Source: Flavobacteriales bacterium
GTDB taxonomy: Bacteria; Bacteroidota; Bacteroidia; Flavobacteriales_D; Sanyastnellaceae
Length of the DNA: 6,624 nucleotides
Direction of reading: 5' to 3'
Assembly: GCA_027488055.1 (NCBI GenBank)
Contig: JAIYCK010000249.1
Span: 1 to 6,624 of the forward strand
The first letter of the stretch is position 1. Every line of letters starts with the position of its first letter. A program made the translations under genes and the position numbers. Below are positions 1 through 5,427 of the stretch, in pieces. Under the pieces are notes generated by a model that had not been told where the DNA came from, searched no databases, and worked only from the letters and a program-made list of their open reading frames with translations.

Positions 1-209
1 ATAGCACCGTGTATGATAATTGGAGCACTTACCCCAATGTAAACCCATATACTGGCAGTGTGGGCACAAGGTATTACCAGTATAACTCTGGGTATCCAAG
101 TTATAACTACTCAAACAGTTACTACAATTCAGGATACAATAGTTCCAATAGCACCTACCAATACCCACAATTCAATTCAAATTTCAATGGCTATTGGCGG
201 ACCAATTAA
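1..209 (+). CDS. 3' end of a Tyr/Asn/Ser-rich protein of unknown function (5' end outside window)
   Basis: The frame is open to the left edge (codons at 3-5 and 6-8 read Ser-Thr) and ends at TAA 207-209, so this is the last ~68 codons of a longer gene; the GTG at 9 is probably internal. The visible part begins with a YDNWSTYPNVNPYTG-like stretch. I associate such stretches with the C-terminal tails of uncharacterised Bacteroidota proteins, but that is memory, not a search. From about nt 72 the sequence is almost only Tyr, Asn, Ser, Gly, Pro and Gln, with YNSGY occurring twice (81-95 and 123-137) in different synonymous codons, and it ends in GYWRTN. Such composition suggests an extracellular or surface low-complexity tail, which is inference. 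No catalytic motif is visible. Two terminators follow within 140 bases, so it is the last gene of its transcript. Confidence 0.75.
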   Translation, partial: STVYDNWSTYPNVNPYTGSVGTRYYQYNSGYPSYNYSNSYYNSGYNSSNSTYQYPQFNSNFNGYWRTN

Positions 210-223
210 ATCCAGTGGATTTG

Positions 224-257
224 GGAAAAGGTGAGGCCTCGCCTCATCTTTTCCTTT
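224..257 (+). terminator. Rho-independent terminator 1 after the Tyr/Asn-rich gene
   Basis: The arms 224-237 and 241-254 form a 14-bp stem with a single G-T wobble (231/247) around a 3-base loop (238-240). The loop-proximal half is GC-rich (GTGAGGC) and the stem is followed by TTTGTT. It starts 15 bases after the stop codon. The A-tract on the 5' side (226-229) and the T-tract on the 3' side mean it could also act weakly on the other strand. Confidence 0.85.
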
Positions 258-318
258 GTTCCCCCCCCGCAAGGAACGCGCAGCAATCCGATTATCTCCA
301 CAACCAAATGGAAAGAAC

Positions 319-342
319 AATCCGCCTCAGGCGGATTTTTTT
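319..342 (+). terminator. Rho-independent terminator 2 (tandem, canonical)
   Basis: A perfect 8-bp stem, AATCCGCC (319-326) with GGCGGATT (330-337), closes a TCA loop and runs straight into a T-tract (336-342, seven T). It lies 64 bases beyond the first hairpin with no gene between, so it appears to back up the first terminator. The bases between hold an 8-C run (261-268) inside a small GTTCC/GGAAC inverted repeat (258-262/273-277). Confidence 0.9.
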
Positions 343-705
343 ATTTTATCCATTGCCGGGTCTATGCCGCTGTTGGATCCAAATGATGTTTGTGGATGAT
401 TTCATTTTAATTGCGATATTAAAATACTTCACGGATTCTATTTCCTTAATGTAGCGCAAGGAATTGGAGCTCGGTGAACTTGTAAATTTGATTTGGTCGG
501 AAGCAGTTTTTGACCATGGAATGTAATTGACAGATAATATAAATTACGTAACCGAAAGCGCGAGTGGAATAAACTAACAAACTTAGATGAATTAAGCAGA
601 TGGACTTGTCTGCACGAGCTAGACCATTGAATAGGCTTCGGGTGTCCATGTAATGGGTAGTTGTCCTCATCGTGAAAAGGATGTATTGCATTTAAATTAG
701 CACAA
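343..705. other. 363-base stretch with no supported gene
   Basis: I find no tRNA, no convincing reading frame and no strong terminator here. An exact match to the Bacteroidota -7 box TAnnTTTG lies at 483-490 (TAAATTTG). The nearest upstream TTG (464-466) leaves 16 bases instead of the usual ~19, so it is only a weak promoter candidate for the downstream operon and would imply a ~200-base leader. A 5-bp hairpin (GCAGA 596-600 with TCTGC 609-613) is too short to interpret. Two overlapping minus-strand frames stay open between about 440 and 690, but neither has recognisable protein character. Confidence 0.5.
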
Positions 706-1623
706 TTGAATAGAAGAAATTTTTTACACGTATCAGGCTTGCTCTCAATGACGGGCTGCGCGGTGCAATCCGAAAAACAGCTGCCGATCGAGTCTTCAAG
801 TCCAGGAAAAATGAAAGAAGAATACAAAGGGAAGATGCCTGTTTTATTTCTAGGACATGGCAGCCCCATGAATGCCATAGAGGACAACGAGTTTGTAAGA
901 GGCTTCAAGGATGTGGCCTCCAAGTTGCCTGCACCCAAAGCCATCCTCTGCGTTTCGGCGCATTGGGAAACGCAGGGCACGCGGGTGACCGCTATGACGG
1001 CGCCCAAAACCATTCACGATTTTGGAGGCTTTCCCAAAGCGCTTTTCGATGTCCAATATCCTGCGCCGGGCAGTCCTTGGTTAGCAGAAGAAACCAAAAA
1101 GACCGTCCAATTGGCTCCCATTGAGTTGGATCATCAATGGGGGTTGGATCATGGATCATGGAGTGTGGTGAAACATCTCTATCCCAACGCCGATGTGCCC
1201 ATCGTACAAATGAGTATCGACACAGCGCTCTCACCAAGGCAACATTTTGAATTGGCTGCAGAGCTCGCCGACCTCCGCTCCAAGGGTGTGTTAGTGGTGG
1301 GCAGTGGCAATATGGTGCACAACCTGGGATTGGTAGCGTGGGATAAATTCAATGAGGTTGACTATGCATTCGATTGGGCTAAAATGGCATCAGAAAAAAT
1401 GAAGCAGGCTATTGTCAATGGCACGTATGACACCTTATTCGATTATCGCAATCAAGGTAGAGAATGGAATATGGCCATACCTACGCCGGAGCATTTTATA
1501 CCGATGATCTATGCCTTGGCGCTGCGAAGTGATAAGGATGACGTGACATTTTTCAATGACAAGGCCGTTGCGGGTGCATTGACGATGACCTCCTTATTCA
1601 TACATGAAAACAAATCCGAATGA
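706..1623 (+). CDS. ygiD: YgiD-like extradiol dioxygenase (DODA / LigB family) with Tat/lipoprotein-type leader
   Basis: This 305-residue protein matches the LigB-type extradiol dioxygenases; E. coli YgiD is the family's 4,5-DOPA dioxygenase. Candidate metal and active-site histidines sit in the family motifs: GHGSP (H51), SAHWET (H86), LDHGSW (H149), GNMVHN (H205) and TPEHF (H263). The enzymes cleave catechol-type rings using a bound metal; the substrate here is unknown. The first in-frame ATG (748) would remove the leader. I prefer TTG at 706 because it gives NRRNFL, a twin-arginine motif, then a short hydrophobic run and a Cys at 18 (MTGC), a relaxed lipobox. No ATG, GTG or TTG lies between the preceding in-frame stop (673-675) and 706. 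E. coli YgiD is cytoplasmic, so export here is notable. The stop overlaps the next gene's start (ATGA), implying translational coupling. Confidence 0.88.
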   Translation: MNRRNFLHVSGLLSMTGCAVQSEKQLPIESSSPGKMKEEYKGKMPVLFLGHGSPMNAIEDNEFVRGFKDVASKLPAPKAILCVSAHWETQGTRVTAMTAPKTIHDFGGFPKALFDVQYPAPGSPWLAEETKKTVQLAPIELDHQWGLDHGSWSVVKHLYPNADVPIVQMSIDTALSPRQHFELAAELADLRSKGVLVVGSGNMVHNLGLVAWDKFNEVDYAFDWAKMASEKMKQAIVNGTYDTLFDYRNQGREWNMAIPTPEHFIPMIYALALRSDKDDVTFFNDKAVAGALTMTSLFIHENKSE

Positions 1624-2333
1624 GATTGAAGCATATTTACATCATTGGTTTACTCGCCCTGTGCGGTGCATCCTGCGTGGGATCGCATGCTGCACAGATT
1701 TCCGAGCCTGTATACATCCGAAAACAGTTGGGGTCTACGTCACAGGACGGAAGTGTTCTTTTTTTGCTCCACGGCTATGGCAGCAATGAGCGCGATTTGT
1801 TGGGCTTAACCGCTATGTTCCCGAATTCAGGCGATGTGGTTGCATTGCGCGCGCCCATCGAGTTGAGAGCAGGGGCATATTGTTGGTTTCCGATTCAAGG
1901 TCATGCCAATGGGTCGACACCTGATACCATGCTTTACCACCACGCGGGCAATCAATTGCAGGAATGGATTGATTGGATCGTGGTCAAGGAAAACTTGGTA
2001 AGCAAGAAAATTTTTATTGCAGGTTTCAGTCAAGGCGCCATGATGTGTTATGAAATGGCGCGACGAAAGGCGAATTCATTCGCGGGCATCATAGGGTTTA
2101 GCGGCAGTGCCAAGGCCTTGAACCATCTCAGTGAAACATCCAATTGCGGTGCGGATATGCTGATGACACATGGGACGGCAGATGAAGTGCTGACCTATGC
2201 ATCGGGACAAGAAGCAAAAACCAAATTGGAAAAGTGTGGAGCGCAAGTGGAATTCTTTACCTTTAGTGGAGGACATCAAATCACCGATGAGGCTGCTGAA
2301 AAGGCAAGAGTGTGGCTCAAAAGTCGATGGTGA
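1620..2333 (+). CDS. Exported serine hydrolase, phospholipase/carboxylesterase family (alpha/beta hydrolase)
   Basis: The 237-residue protein has the layout of the small phospholipase/carboxylesterase (acyl-protein thioesterase-like) alpha/beta hydrolases. An oxyanion-region motif LHGYGSNERDL lies at ~50-60, the nucleophile elbow GFSQGA gives Ser137, HGTADEV gives Asp188, and GGHQI gives His219. These form a complete Ser-Asp-His triad. The family hydrolyses short carboxylic or acyl esters; the substrate here is not predictable. Residues 1-19 are a basic start plus hydrophobic stretch ending in GASC, so a secreted or lipoprotein form is likely, although Gly at -3 is unusual for a lipobox. It starts at ATG 1620, overlapping the dioxygenase stop by 4 bases. 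Its last 73-74 codons lie in the direct repeat whose second copy stands before the CDF gene. This copy is intact. Confidence 0.88.
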   Translation: MRLKHIYIIGLLALCGASCVGSHAAQISEPVYIRKQLGSTSQDGSVLFLLHGYGSNERDLLGLTAMFPNSGDVVALRAPIELRAGAYCWFPIQGHANGSTPDTMLYHHAGNQLQEWIDWIVVKENLVSKKIFIAGFSQGAMMCYEMARRKANSFAGIIGFSGSAKALNHLSETSNCGADMLMTHGTADEVLTYASGQEAKTKLEKCGAQVEFFTFSGGHQITDEAAEKARVWLKSRW

Positions 2334-2378
2334 TGCTTTGAAATGACCAGCTTGGACGGCACACATAAATTGCCTTTA
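2110..2378 (+). repeat. 269-bp direct repeat, left copy (hydrolase 3' end + CDF 5' stub)
   Basis: Aligning 2110-2378 with 4304-4572 at a constant offset of 2194 gives 12 mismatches and no gaps (about 95.5% identical, hand count: 2129, 2131, 2159, 2162, 2243, 2265, 2267, 2327, 2357, 2358, 2372, 2374). The left edge is sharp, at the second base of hydrolase codon 164. The right edge frays through codons 10-12 of the CDF gene. This copy is continuous with the intact hydrolase on its left and with unrelated AT-rich DNA on its right. Confidence 0.95.
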
Positions 2379-2387
2379 TTTGATTGA
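2343..2387 (+). pseudogene. 5' stub of the CDF transporter gene
   Basis: ATG 2343 opens a 14-codon frame (MTSLDGTHKL then PLFD, TGA at 2385-2387). Its first ten codons match the start of the intact transporter at 4537 except for two residues (Asp-Gly for Glu-Ser). It keeps the same 9-base spacing after the hydrolase stop as the right-hand copy. It is the severed beginning of the CDF gene and marks where the inserted segment joins the old operon. Confidence 0.85.
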
Positions 2388-2407
2388 GCGGCTGAATAAT
2401 TTCGACG

Positions 2408-2736
2408 CTACAATCCATCAGCATAAACGAATATTTCTGCAGTGTATTTCTGAATTGGTAATTTTGCGCACCACTGCTTTAATTCTTTCAAGAATTTTTT
2501 ATTGTCTCCAATATTTTCTCTGAATTTTCGTACATGTAAAAGAAATTCAAATCCGCAATGCTGCACTCACACAATGATTAGACCTTTTGTCCCATACCCA
2601 GTTTTCATCTTGTAAACATGTAATTTGATTCTACGGTATTCCTCAACAAATCGACTTGATGGGTTGCGTGGTCATTGATTATCAAGAGACGATTGCATTT
2701 CGACGATTGAAGTTCTTTTATGATCTTATTGAGTCA
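2408..2736 (-). pseudogene. Possible decayed minus-strand gene, unidentified
   Basis: On the minus strand a frame ending at TAG (plus positions 2408-2410) reads back 89 codons to a stop at 2672-2674 with one internal TGA (2567-2569). Its C-terminal 52 residues (…FLKELKQWCAKLP…EIFVYADGL) and the 34 before the TGA (…FVEEYRRIKLHVYKMKTGYG…) look protein-like. A second frame overlaps upstream (2605-2733, …ELQSSKCNRLLIINDHATHQ…), which would suit a frameshifted continuation. I cannot name a family, and open frames of this length can occur by chance, so this is only a candidate. Confidence 0.25.
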
Positions 2737-2757
2737 AACGCCTTCAATCTATAATTG
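2729..2757 (+). promoter_or_regulatory. Candidate promoter for the CAP gene
   Basis: TTG (2729-2731), an 18-base gap and TATAATTG (2750-2757) match the Bacteroidota -33/-7 pattern (TTG, ~19 bases, TAnnTTTG) with one mismatch in the -7 box. The predicted start of transcription is about 40 bases before the CAP gene's ATG. Confidence 0.35.
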
Positions 2758-2803
2758 AGGATTTGATCAAACTATAGTAAATTAATCCTTAACAACTGAT
2801 TGT

Positions 2804-3322
2804 ATGAAATCCCTTTCTTTATTGGTGCTTATGGTGGTCGGAATTACCGCTTCAGCTCAAACATTGTCTTCAGCAGAGCAAGAACTCTTTGATCTCATAA
2901 TGAGCTATCGAAAATCGCTGAATCTTCCAACGATACCTCTTTCGAAGTCTCTGACCCACGTTGCTCAGGTTCATGCTCGTGATCTTGCATTGAATAGTCC
3001 CACCGGAGGATCATGCAATTTGCACAGTTGGTCGGATAAGGGACCATGGACATCATGTTGTTACACTGACGACCATGCGAAAGCTGAATGCGTTTGGAAC
3101 AAACCATCCGAATTAACCTCCTATGCTGGATATGGATATGAAATTGCATTTTGGTCGAGCGGTGGCGCTTCAGCAAAGCAAGCACTCGAATGGTGGAAAG
3201 GAAGTCCTGGGCATCATACGTGCATCATTAACAAAGGAATTTGGAAGCAACCATGGAAGGCCATCGGTATCTGTATCTTCGAAGACTATGCGCTTGTTTG
3301 GTTTGGACATGAGAAGGAGTGA
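2804..3322 (+). CDS. Secreted CAP (SCP/PR1-like) domain protein
   Basis: The 172-residue protein begins with a clear Sec signal peptide (MKSL, a hydrophobic run, ASAQ; cleavage near residue 19). The rest is a single CAP domain with little else. HARDLA (55-62) marks the first helix, CNLHSW gives His74, GYE gives Glu113, ALEWW gives Glu129, and SPGHH with a following Asn gives His137, which together resemble the CAP cavity tetrad (two His, two Glu). The central 'GEN'-like motif is GYE here. Six cysteines (71, 85, 86, 96, 140, 157), more than in many bacterial CAP proteins, suggest disulphides outside the cytoplasm. CAP proteins have been linked to lipid or sterol binding and, in some cases, proteolysis; no role can be assigned here. 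No ribosome binding site is visible before ATG 2804. It lies alone inside the repeat-bounded segment. Confidence 0.88.
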   Translation: MKSLSLLVLMVVGITASAQTLSSAEQELFDLIMSYRKSLNLPTIPLSKSLTHVAQVHARDLALNSPTGGSCNLHSWSDKGPWTSCCYTDDHAKAECVWNKPSELTSYAGYGYEIAFWSSGGASAKQALEWWKGSPGHHTCIINKGIWKQPWKAIGICIFEDYALVWFGHEKE

Positions 3323-3325
3323 TGC

Positions 3326-3348
3326 CAACGCATAAAAGTTGTTTTTTT
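3326..3348 (+). terminator. Weak possible terminator after the CAP gene
   Basis: CAAC (3326-3329) and GTTG (3338-3341) can form a 4-bp stem with an 8-base loop directly before seven T (3342-3348), a few bases after the CAP stop codon. The position and T-tract fit, but the stem is too short to be convincing. The rest of the spacer to the peptidase gene (3349-3550) shows no gene. Confidence 0.3.
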
Positions 3349-3574
3349 CGCATATGGTTGTTGTCGAAAATGGAGGGTGGGAGGTGTATTATTCATTGAA
3401 AAAGTGATGACATATCGAGTGGTTGGATGAGCGGATTATTTCTTTGTGAAAGTCCGATTTTAGCGATGTCCTTTTAATCCAATTGATACTTGTGGTGTTT
3501 CGTCAATTCAATTTGGCCATACTGTCTTGAGCATCCGTAGGTATATTTGAGTTGTAATTTTAATCGCACTGTCA

Positions 3575-4129
3575 ATGCTTATTACGTTCAGTCAAGTTAA
3601 TAGCGCTGCGCTCGATGTCCAAAGCGACCTCTACAAGTCGGGTTTTTGGTATGAGGACACACGATTGAATCAGGCGAATGTTTTTTGGACAGCATTTCCT
3701 TTTCGTGAAACAGTGGGCGTTTTCTACCATGATACCCGTTGGCTAGATGATATCGCGGGTTTTAAGCAGGGGCATATTTATATTCCATCTATTACCCTTT
3801 CGAAGTTAATACCTCCTCGTGCTCGTATCTCATTGAGAGATGTAATCCGCCATGAGTATGGCCATGCGTTTGCTCATTATTATCCTGAGCTAATTGTTCG
3901 AAACAAGGAATTTACAAGGGTTTTTAGTGGCCATTATTATGCCGATCACGCCAATAAAATCTACGATGGTTCCTGCTATGTTTCGGAGTATGCTCAAACG
4001 TGTCCGATGGAGGATTTCGCTGAAACGTTTATGATGTATACGCGCAGACATGGTAAGCCGCTCAAAAACATGAATGTGCGTTTGGAGGAAAAGTGGAGTT
4101 TTGTGAAGGCTCTTGAGGGGAGGGTTTAA
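3575..4129 (+). CDS. Putative exported zinc metallopeptidase (HExxH zincin), 5' end uncertain
   Basis: From ATG 3575 the protein is 184 residues. RHEYGHAF gives the zincin motif HEYGH (His93, Glu94, His97), and about 50 residues later PMEDFAETF offers an acidic third ligand (Glu146, Asp147 or Glu150). The order HExGH…EDxAETF recalls the putative zinc-binding metallopeptidase families seen in bacteria; the exact family is unassigned. Two cysteines (134, 143) flank the second motif. The start is odd. The ATG lies inside a hydrophobic stretch: the eight codons upstream (3551-3574) read VVILIALS in frame, and with the following MLITFSQVNSA they make a convincing signal-peptide core ending in NSA. 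That frame is closed by TGA at 3548-3550 and has no ATG, GTG or TTG. Either initiation is non-canonical (for example ATT 3557) or the start has been lost. A TATATTTG box at 3542-3549 overlaps this point. Confidence 0.72.
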   Translation: MLITFSQVNSAALDVQSDLYKSGFWYEDTRLNQANVFWTAFPFRETVGVFYHDTRWLDDIAGFKQGHIYIPSITLSKLIPPRARISLRDVIRHEYGHAFAHYYPELIVRNKEFTRVFSGHYYADHANKIYDGSCYVSEYAQTCPMEDFAETFMMYTRRHGKPLKNMNVRLEEKWSFVKALEGRV

Positions 4130-4191
4130 TGATGTATGACTGTGAGATAGCTAAATCAAAAGCGGAATTCAGGGATACTCAATCAGCATAG

Positions 4192-4284
4192 ATAATAAGT
4201 AAAATTGTTGTTAGCCTGAGCATTATTGGGATAAGCTACAGTGCTGCAAGCGCGAATAGCAAGGTCTTTTCCATGTTGATTTGA
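4192..4284 (+). pseudogene. Possible remnant of a signal-peptide coding start
   Basis: Between TAG 4189-4191 and TGA 4282-4284 a 30-codon frame reads ISK, a hydrophobic run (IVVSLSIIGI), then SAASANSK, which has the order n-region, h-region and A-x-A cleavage site of an exported protein. There is no ATG; two ATA codons stand where a start would be. It ends 20 bases before the right-hand repeat. It may be the surviving 5' end of another exported-protein gene cut off at the repeat junction. The short length makes chance a real possibility. Confidence 0.3.
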
Positions 4285-4527
4285 GTGTGTTTGTTCTTTC
4301 ACTCCAAGGCCTTGAACCATCTGACTGAAACATCCAATTGCGGTGCGGATATACTTATGACACATGGGACGGCAGATGAAGTGCTGACCTATGCATCGGG
4401 ACAAGAAGCAAAAACCAAATTGGAAAAGTGTGGAGCCCAAGTGGAATTCTTTACCTTTGGGGGAGGACATCAAATCACCGATGAGGCTGCTGAAAAGGCA
4501 AGAGTGTGGCTCAAAAGTCGGTGGTGA
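4285..4527 (+). pseudogene. Headless 3' fragment of the serine hydrolase gene
   Basis: From 4304 the frame encodes the last 73-74 residues of the hydrolase at 1620-2333, with three residue changes (Ser171Thr, Met180Ile, Ser216Gly) and four silent differences. It keeps the catalytic Asp (HGTADEV) and His (GGHQI) regions but lacks the oxyanion motif and the nucleophile serine, so it cannot be an active enzyme. The GTG at 4285 and the six codons before the homology are unrelated sequence and need not be a real start. There are no stops or frameshifts in the copied part, so it has not decayed visibly since separation. The stop is 9 bases before the CDF start, as in the ancestral spacing. Confidence 0.88.
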
Positions 4528-4572
4528 TGCTTTGAAATGACCAGCTTGGAAAGCACACATAAATTACTTTTA
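4304..4572 (+). repeat. 269-bp direct repeat, right copy (hydrolase fragment + CDF 5' end)
   Basis: This is the partner of 2110-2378 at an offset of 2194. Its left edge is sharp (sequence before 4304 is unrelated to the hydrolase) and it passes without a break into the complete CDF gene, whose first 12 codons it contains. Confidence 0.95.
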
Positions 4573-5427
4573 CGAACGACGTTGCTCAGTCTTTTGGGAA
4601 ATGTGGTTTTGACAATCGTCAAATGGATCGCTGGCTATTTTGGACATTCCTATGCGCTCATTGCCGATGCCATCGAGTCCACTTCGGATGTCTTAACCTC
4701 TTTGATGGTGCTGCTTGGACTTCAATACGCCAATCGGCCACCAGATCGCAACCATCCTTATGGACATGGAAAAGCAGAGCCCTTGGTCACTTTTTTGGTG
4801 GTCTTGTTTTTATTGGCTTCAGCGGTGGTTATTGCCTATAATAGTTGGACAAATATTCGCACACCGCATCAAGCGCCAGAGGCATTTACCTTGTATGTAT
4901 TGGGAGGCATCATTTTATACAAAGAGTTTTTGTATCAATGGATGGTTCGGCGATCCAAGCAAGCGCATAGTTCATTGTTAAAGGCCGAAGCGTGGCACCA
5001 CCGCGCCGATGCATTGACTTCGGTGGCGGCCTTCATTGGAATTGTTTGTGCGCTTCTGATGGGACCGGGATATGAGATGGCTGATGACTGGGCGGCATTG
5101 TTTGCGGCCGCGCTGATTGTCTACAACTGTTACCAAATCATGCGACCAGCTTTGAGCGAAATGATGGACGAGCATACCCATGATGATTTGGCCGATCGCA
5201 TTCGCATAGATGGCATGAAAGTCGAGGGCGTGCGCAAAATCGAAAAGTGTTTCATTCGCAAGGCAGGAATGAAATACCACGTGGATTTGCATGTGCAAGT
5301 GGATCCCGATCTCACGGTATCCAAAGGACACCAGATTGCGCACGAAGTGAAAGATTTTTTGAGATTGGGAAACAGTTCAATCGGTCATGTGCTCATTCAC
5401 ATTGAGCCTTTCGATTCAGAAGAATAG
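4537..5427 (+). CDS. Cation diffusion facilitator (CDF) family metal transporter
   Basis: The 296-residue protein has full CDF length and layout: hydrophobic membrane segments through ~residue 205, then a ~90-residue cytoplasmic C-terminal domain. In the second membrane segment, ALIADAIESTSD places Glu47 and Asp51 at the family's first metal-site pair. HHRAD (His154, Asp158) in the fifth supplies the HxxxD partner. The loop RNHPYGHGKAEP (71-82) is a CDF hallmark. The C-terminal domain ends with YHVDLHVQVDP and IHIEP, typical of the dimerising metal-binding domain. CDF proteins export divalent cations (Zn, Fe, Co, Mn, Cd) in exchange for protons; Glu rather than Asp or His at position 47 leaves the metal undecided. 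It starts 9 bases after the hydrolase fragment's stop, so it was probably the third gene of the dioxygenase-hydrolase operon before the segment separated them. No strong terminator follows. Confidence 0.92.
   Translation: MTSLESTHKLLLRTTLLSLLGNVVLTIVKWIAGYFGHSYALIADAIESTSDVLTSLMVLLGLQYANRPPDRNHPYGHGKAEPLVTFLVVLFLLASAVVIAYNSWTNIRTPHQAPEAFTLYVLGGIILYKEFLYQWMVRRSKQAHSSLLKAEAWHHRADALTSVAAFIGIVCALLMGPGYEMADDWAALFAAALIVYNCYQIMRPALSEMMDEHTHDDLADRIRIDGMKVEGVRKIEKCFIRKAGMKYHVDLHVQVDPDLTVSKGHQIAHEVKDFLRLGNSSIGHVLIHIEPFDSEE

Larger units (their letters stand above)
2379..4303. other. ~1.9-kb segment bounded by the 269-bp direct repeats (putative insertion)
   Basis: Everything between the repeat copies is unrelated to the hydrolase and CDF genes. 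It has longer, more AT-rich spacers than the tight flanking operon and carries two exported-protein genes (CAP domain, zinc peptidase) plus decayed-looking pieces. There is no integrase, transposase, tRNA or terminal inverted repeat. The structure A-R-X-R-B is what a single homologous crossover of a circle (R-X) into a contiguous A-R-B locus would leave. A tandem duplication of the hydrolase-CDF region followed by deletion gives the same end state. That it is an insertion is inference. Confidence 0.65.

Noticed and set aside
194..454. 86-codon plus-strand frame after the Tyr/Asn-rich gene
   Set aside because: It reads straight through both terminator hairpins and the C-run and has no protein-like composition; a chance frame.
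596..613. tRNA-like or structured RNA in the first spacer
   Set aside because: Only a single 5-bp hairpin is visible, with no cloverleaf arms or conserved T-loop.
438..1013. 191-codon minus-strand open frame
   Set aside because: It runs antisense through the well-supported dioxygenase gene, has no recognisable protein features, and a second minus-strand frame is open over the same spacer; treated as a shadow.
2382..3443. Short similarity between 2382-2403 and 3426-3443 (TGAGCGG…ATTATTTC-like)
   Set aside because: About 18 matching bases only with a 4-base gap in AT-rich DNA; not enough to call a repeat.
2379..4303. Insertion sequence or integrative element with its own recombinase
   Set aside because: No transposase or integrase frame, no terminal inverted repeats and no tRNA attachment site are visible; the ends are explained by homology with the host genes.
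4183..4560. 125-codon minus-strand frame, echoed by a 96-codon frame at 2076-2366
   Set aside because: Both are antisense shadows of the same duplicated hydrolase sequence; their similarity to each other only reflects the direct repeat.
4978..5343. 121-codon minus-strand frame
   Set aside because: Antisense to the CDF transporter, which has clear family motifs on the plus strand.
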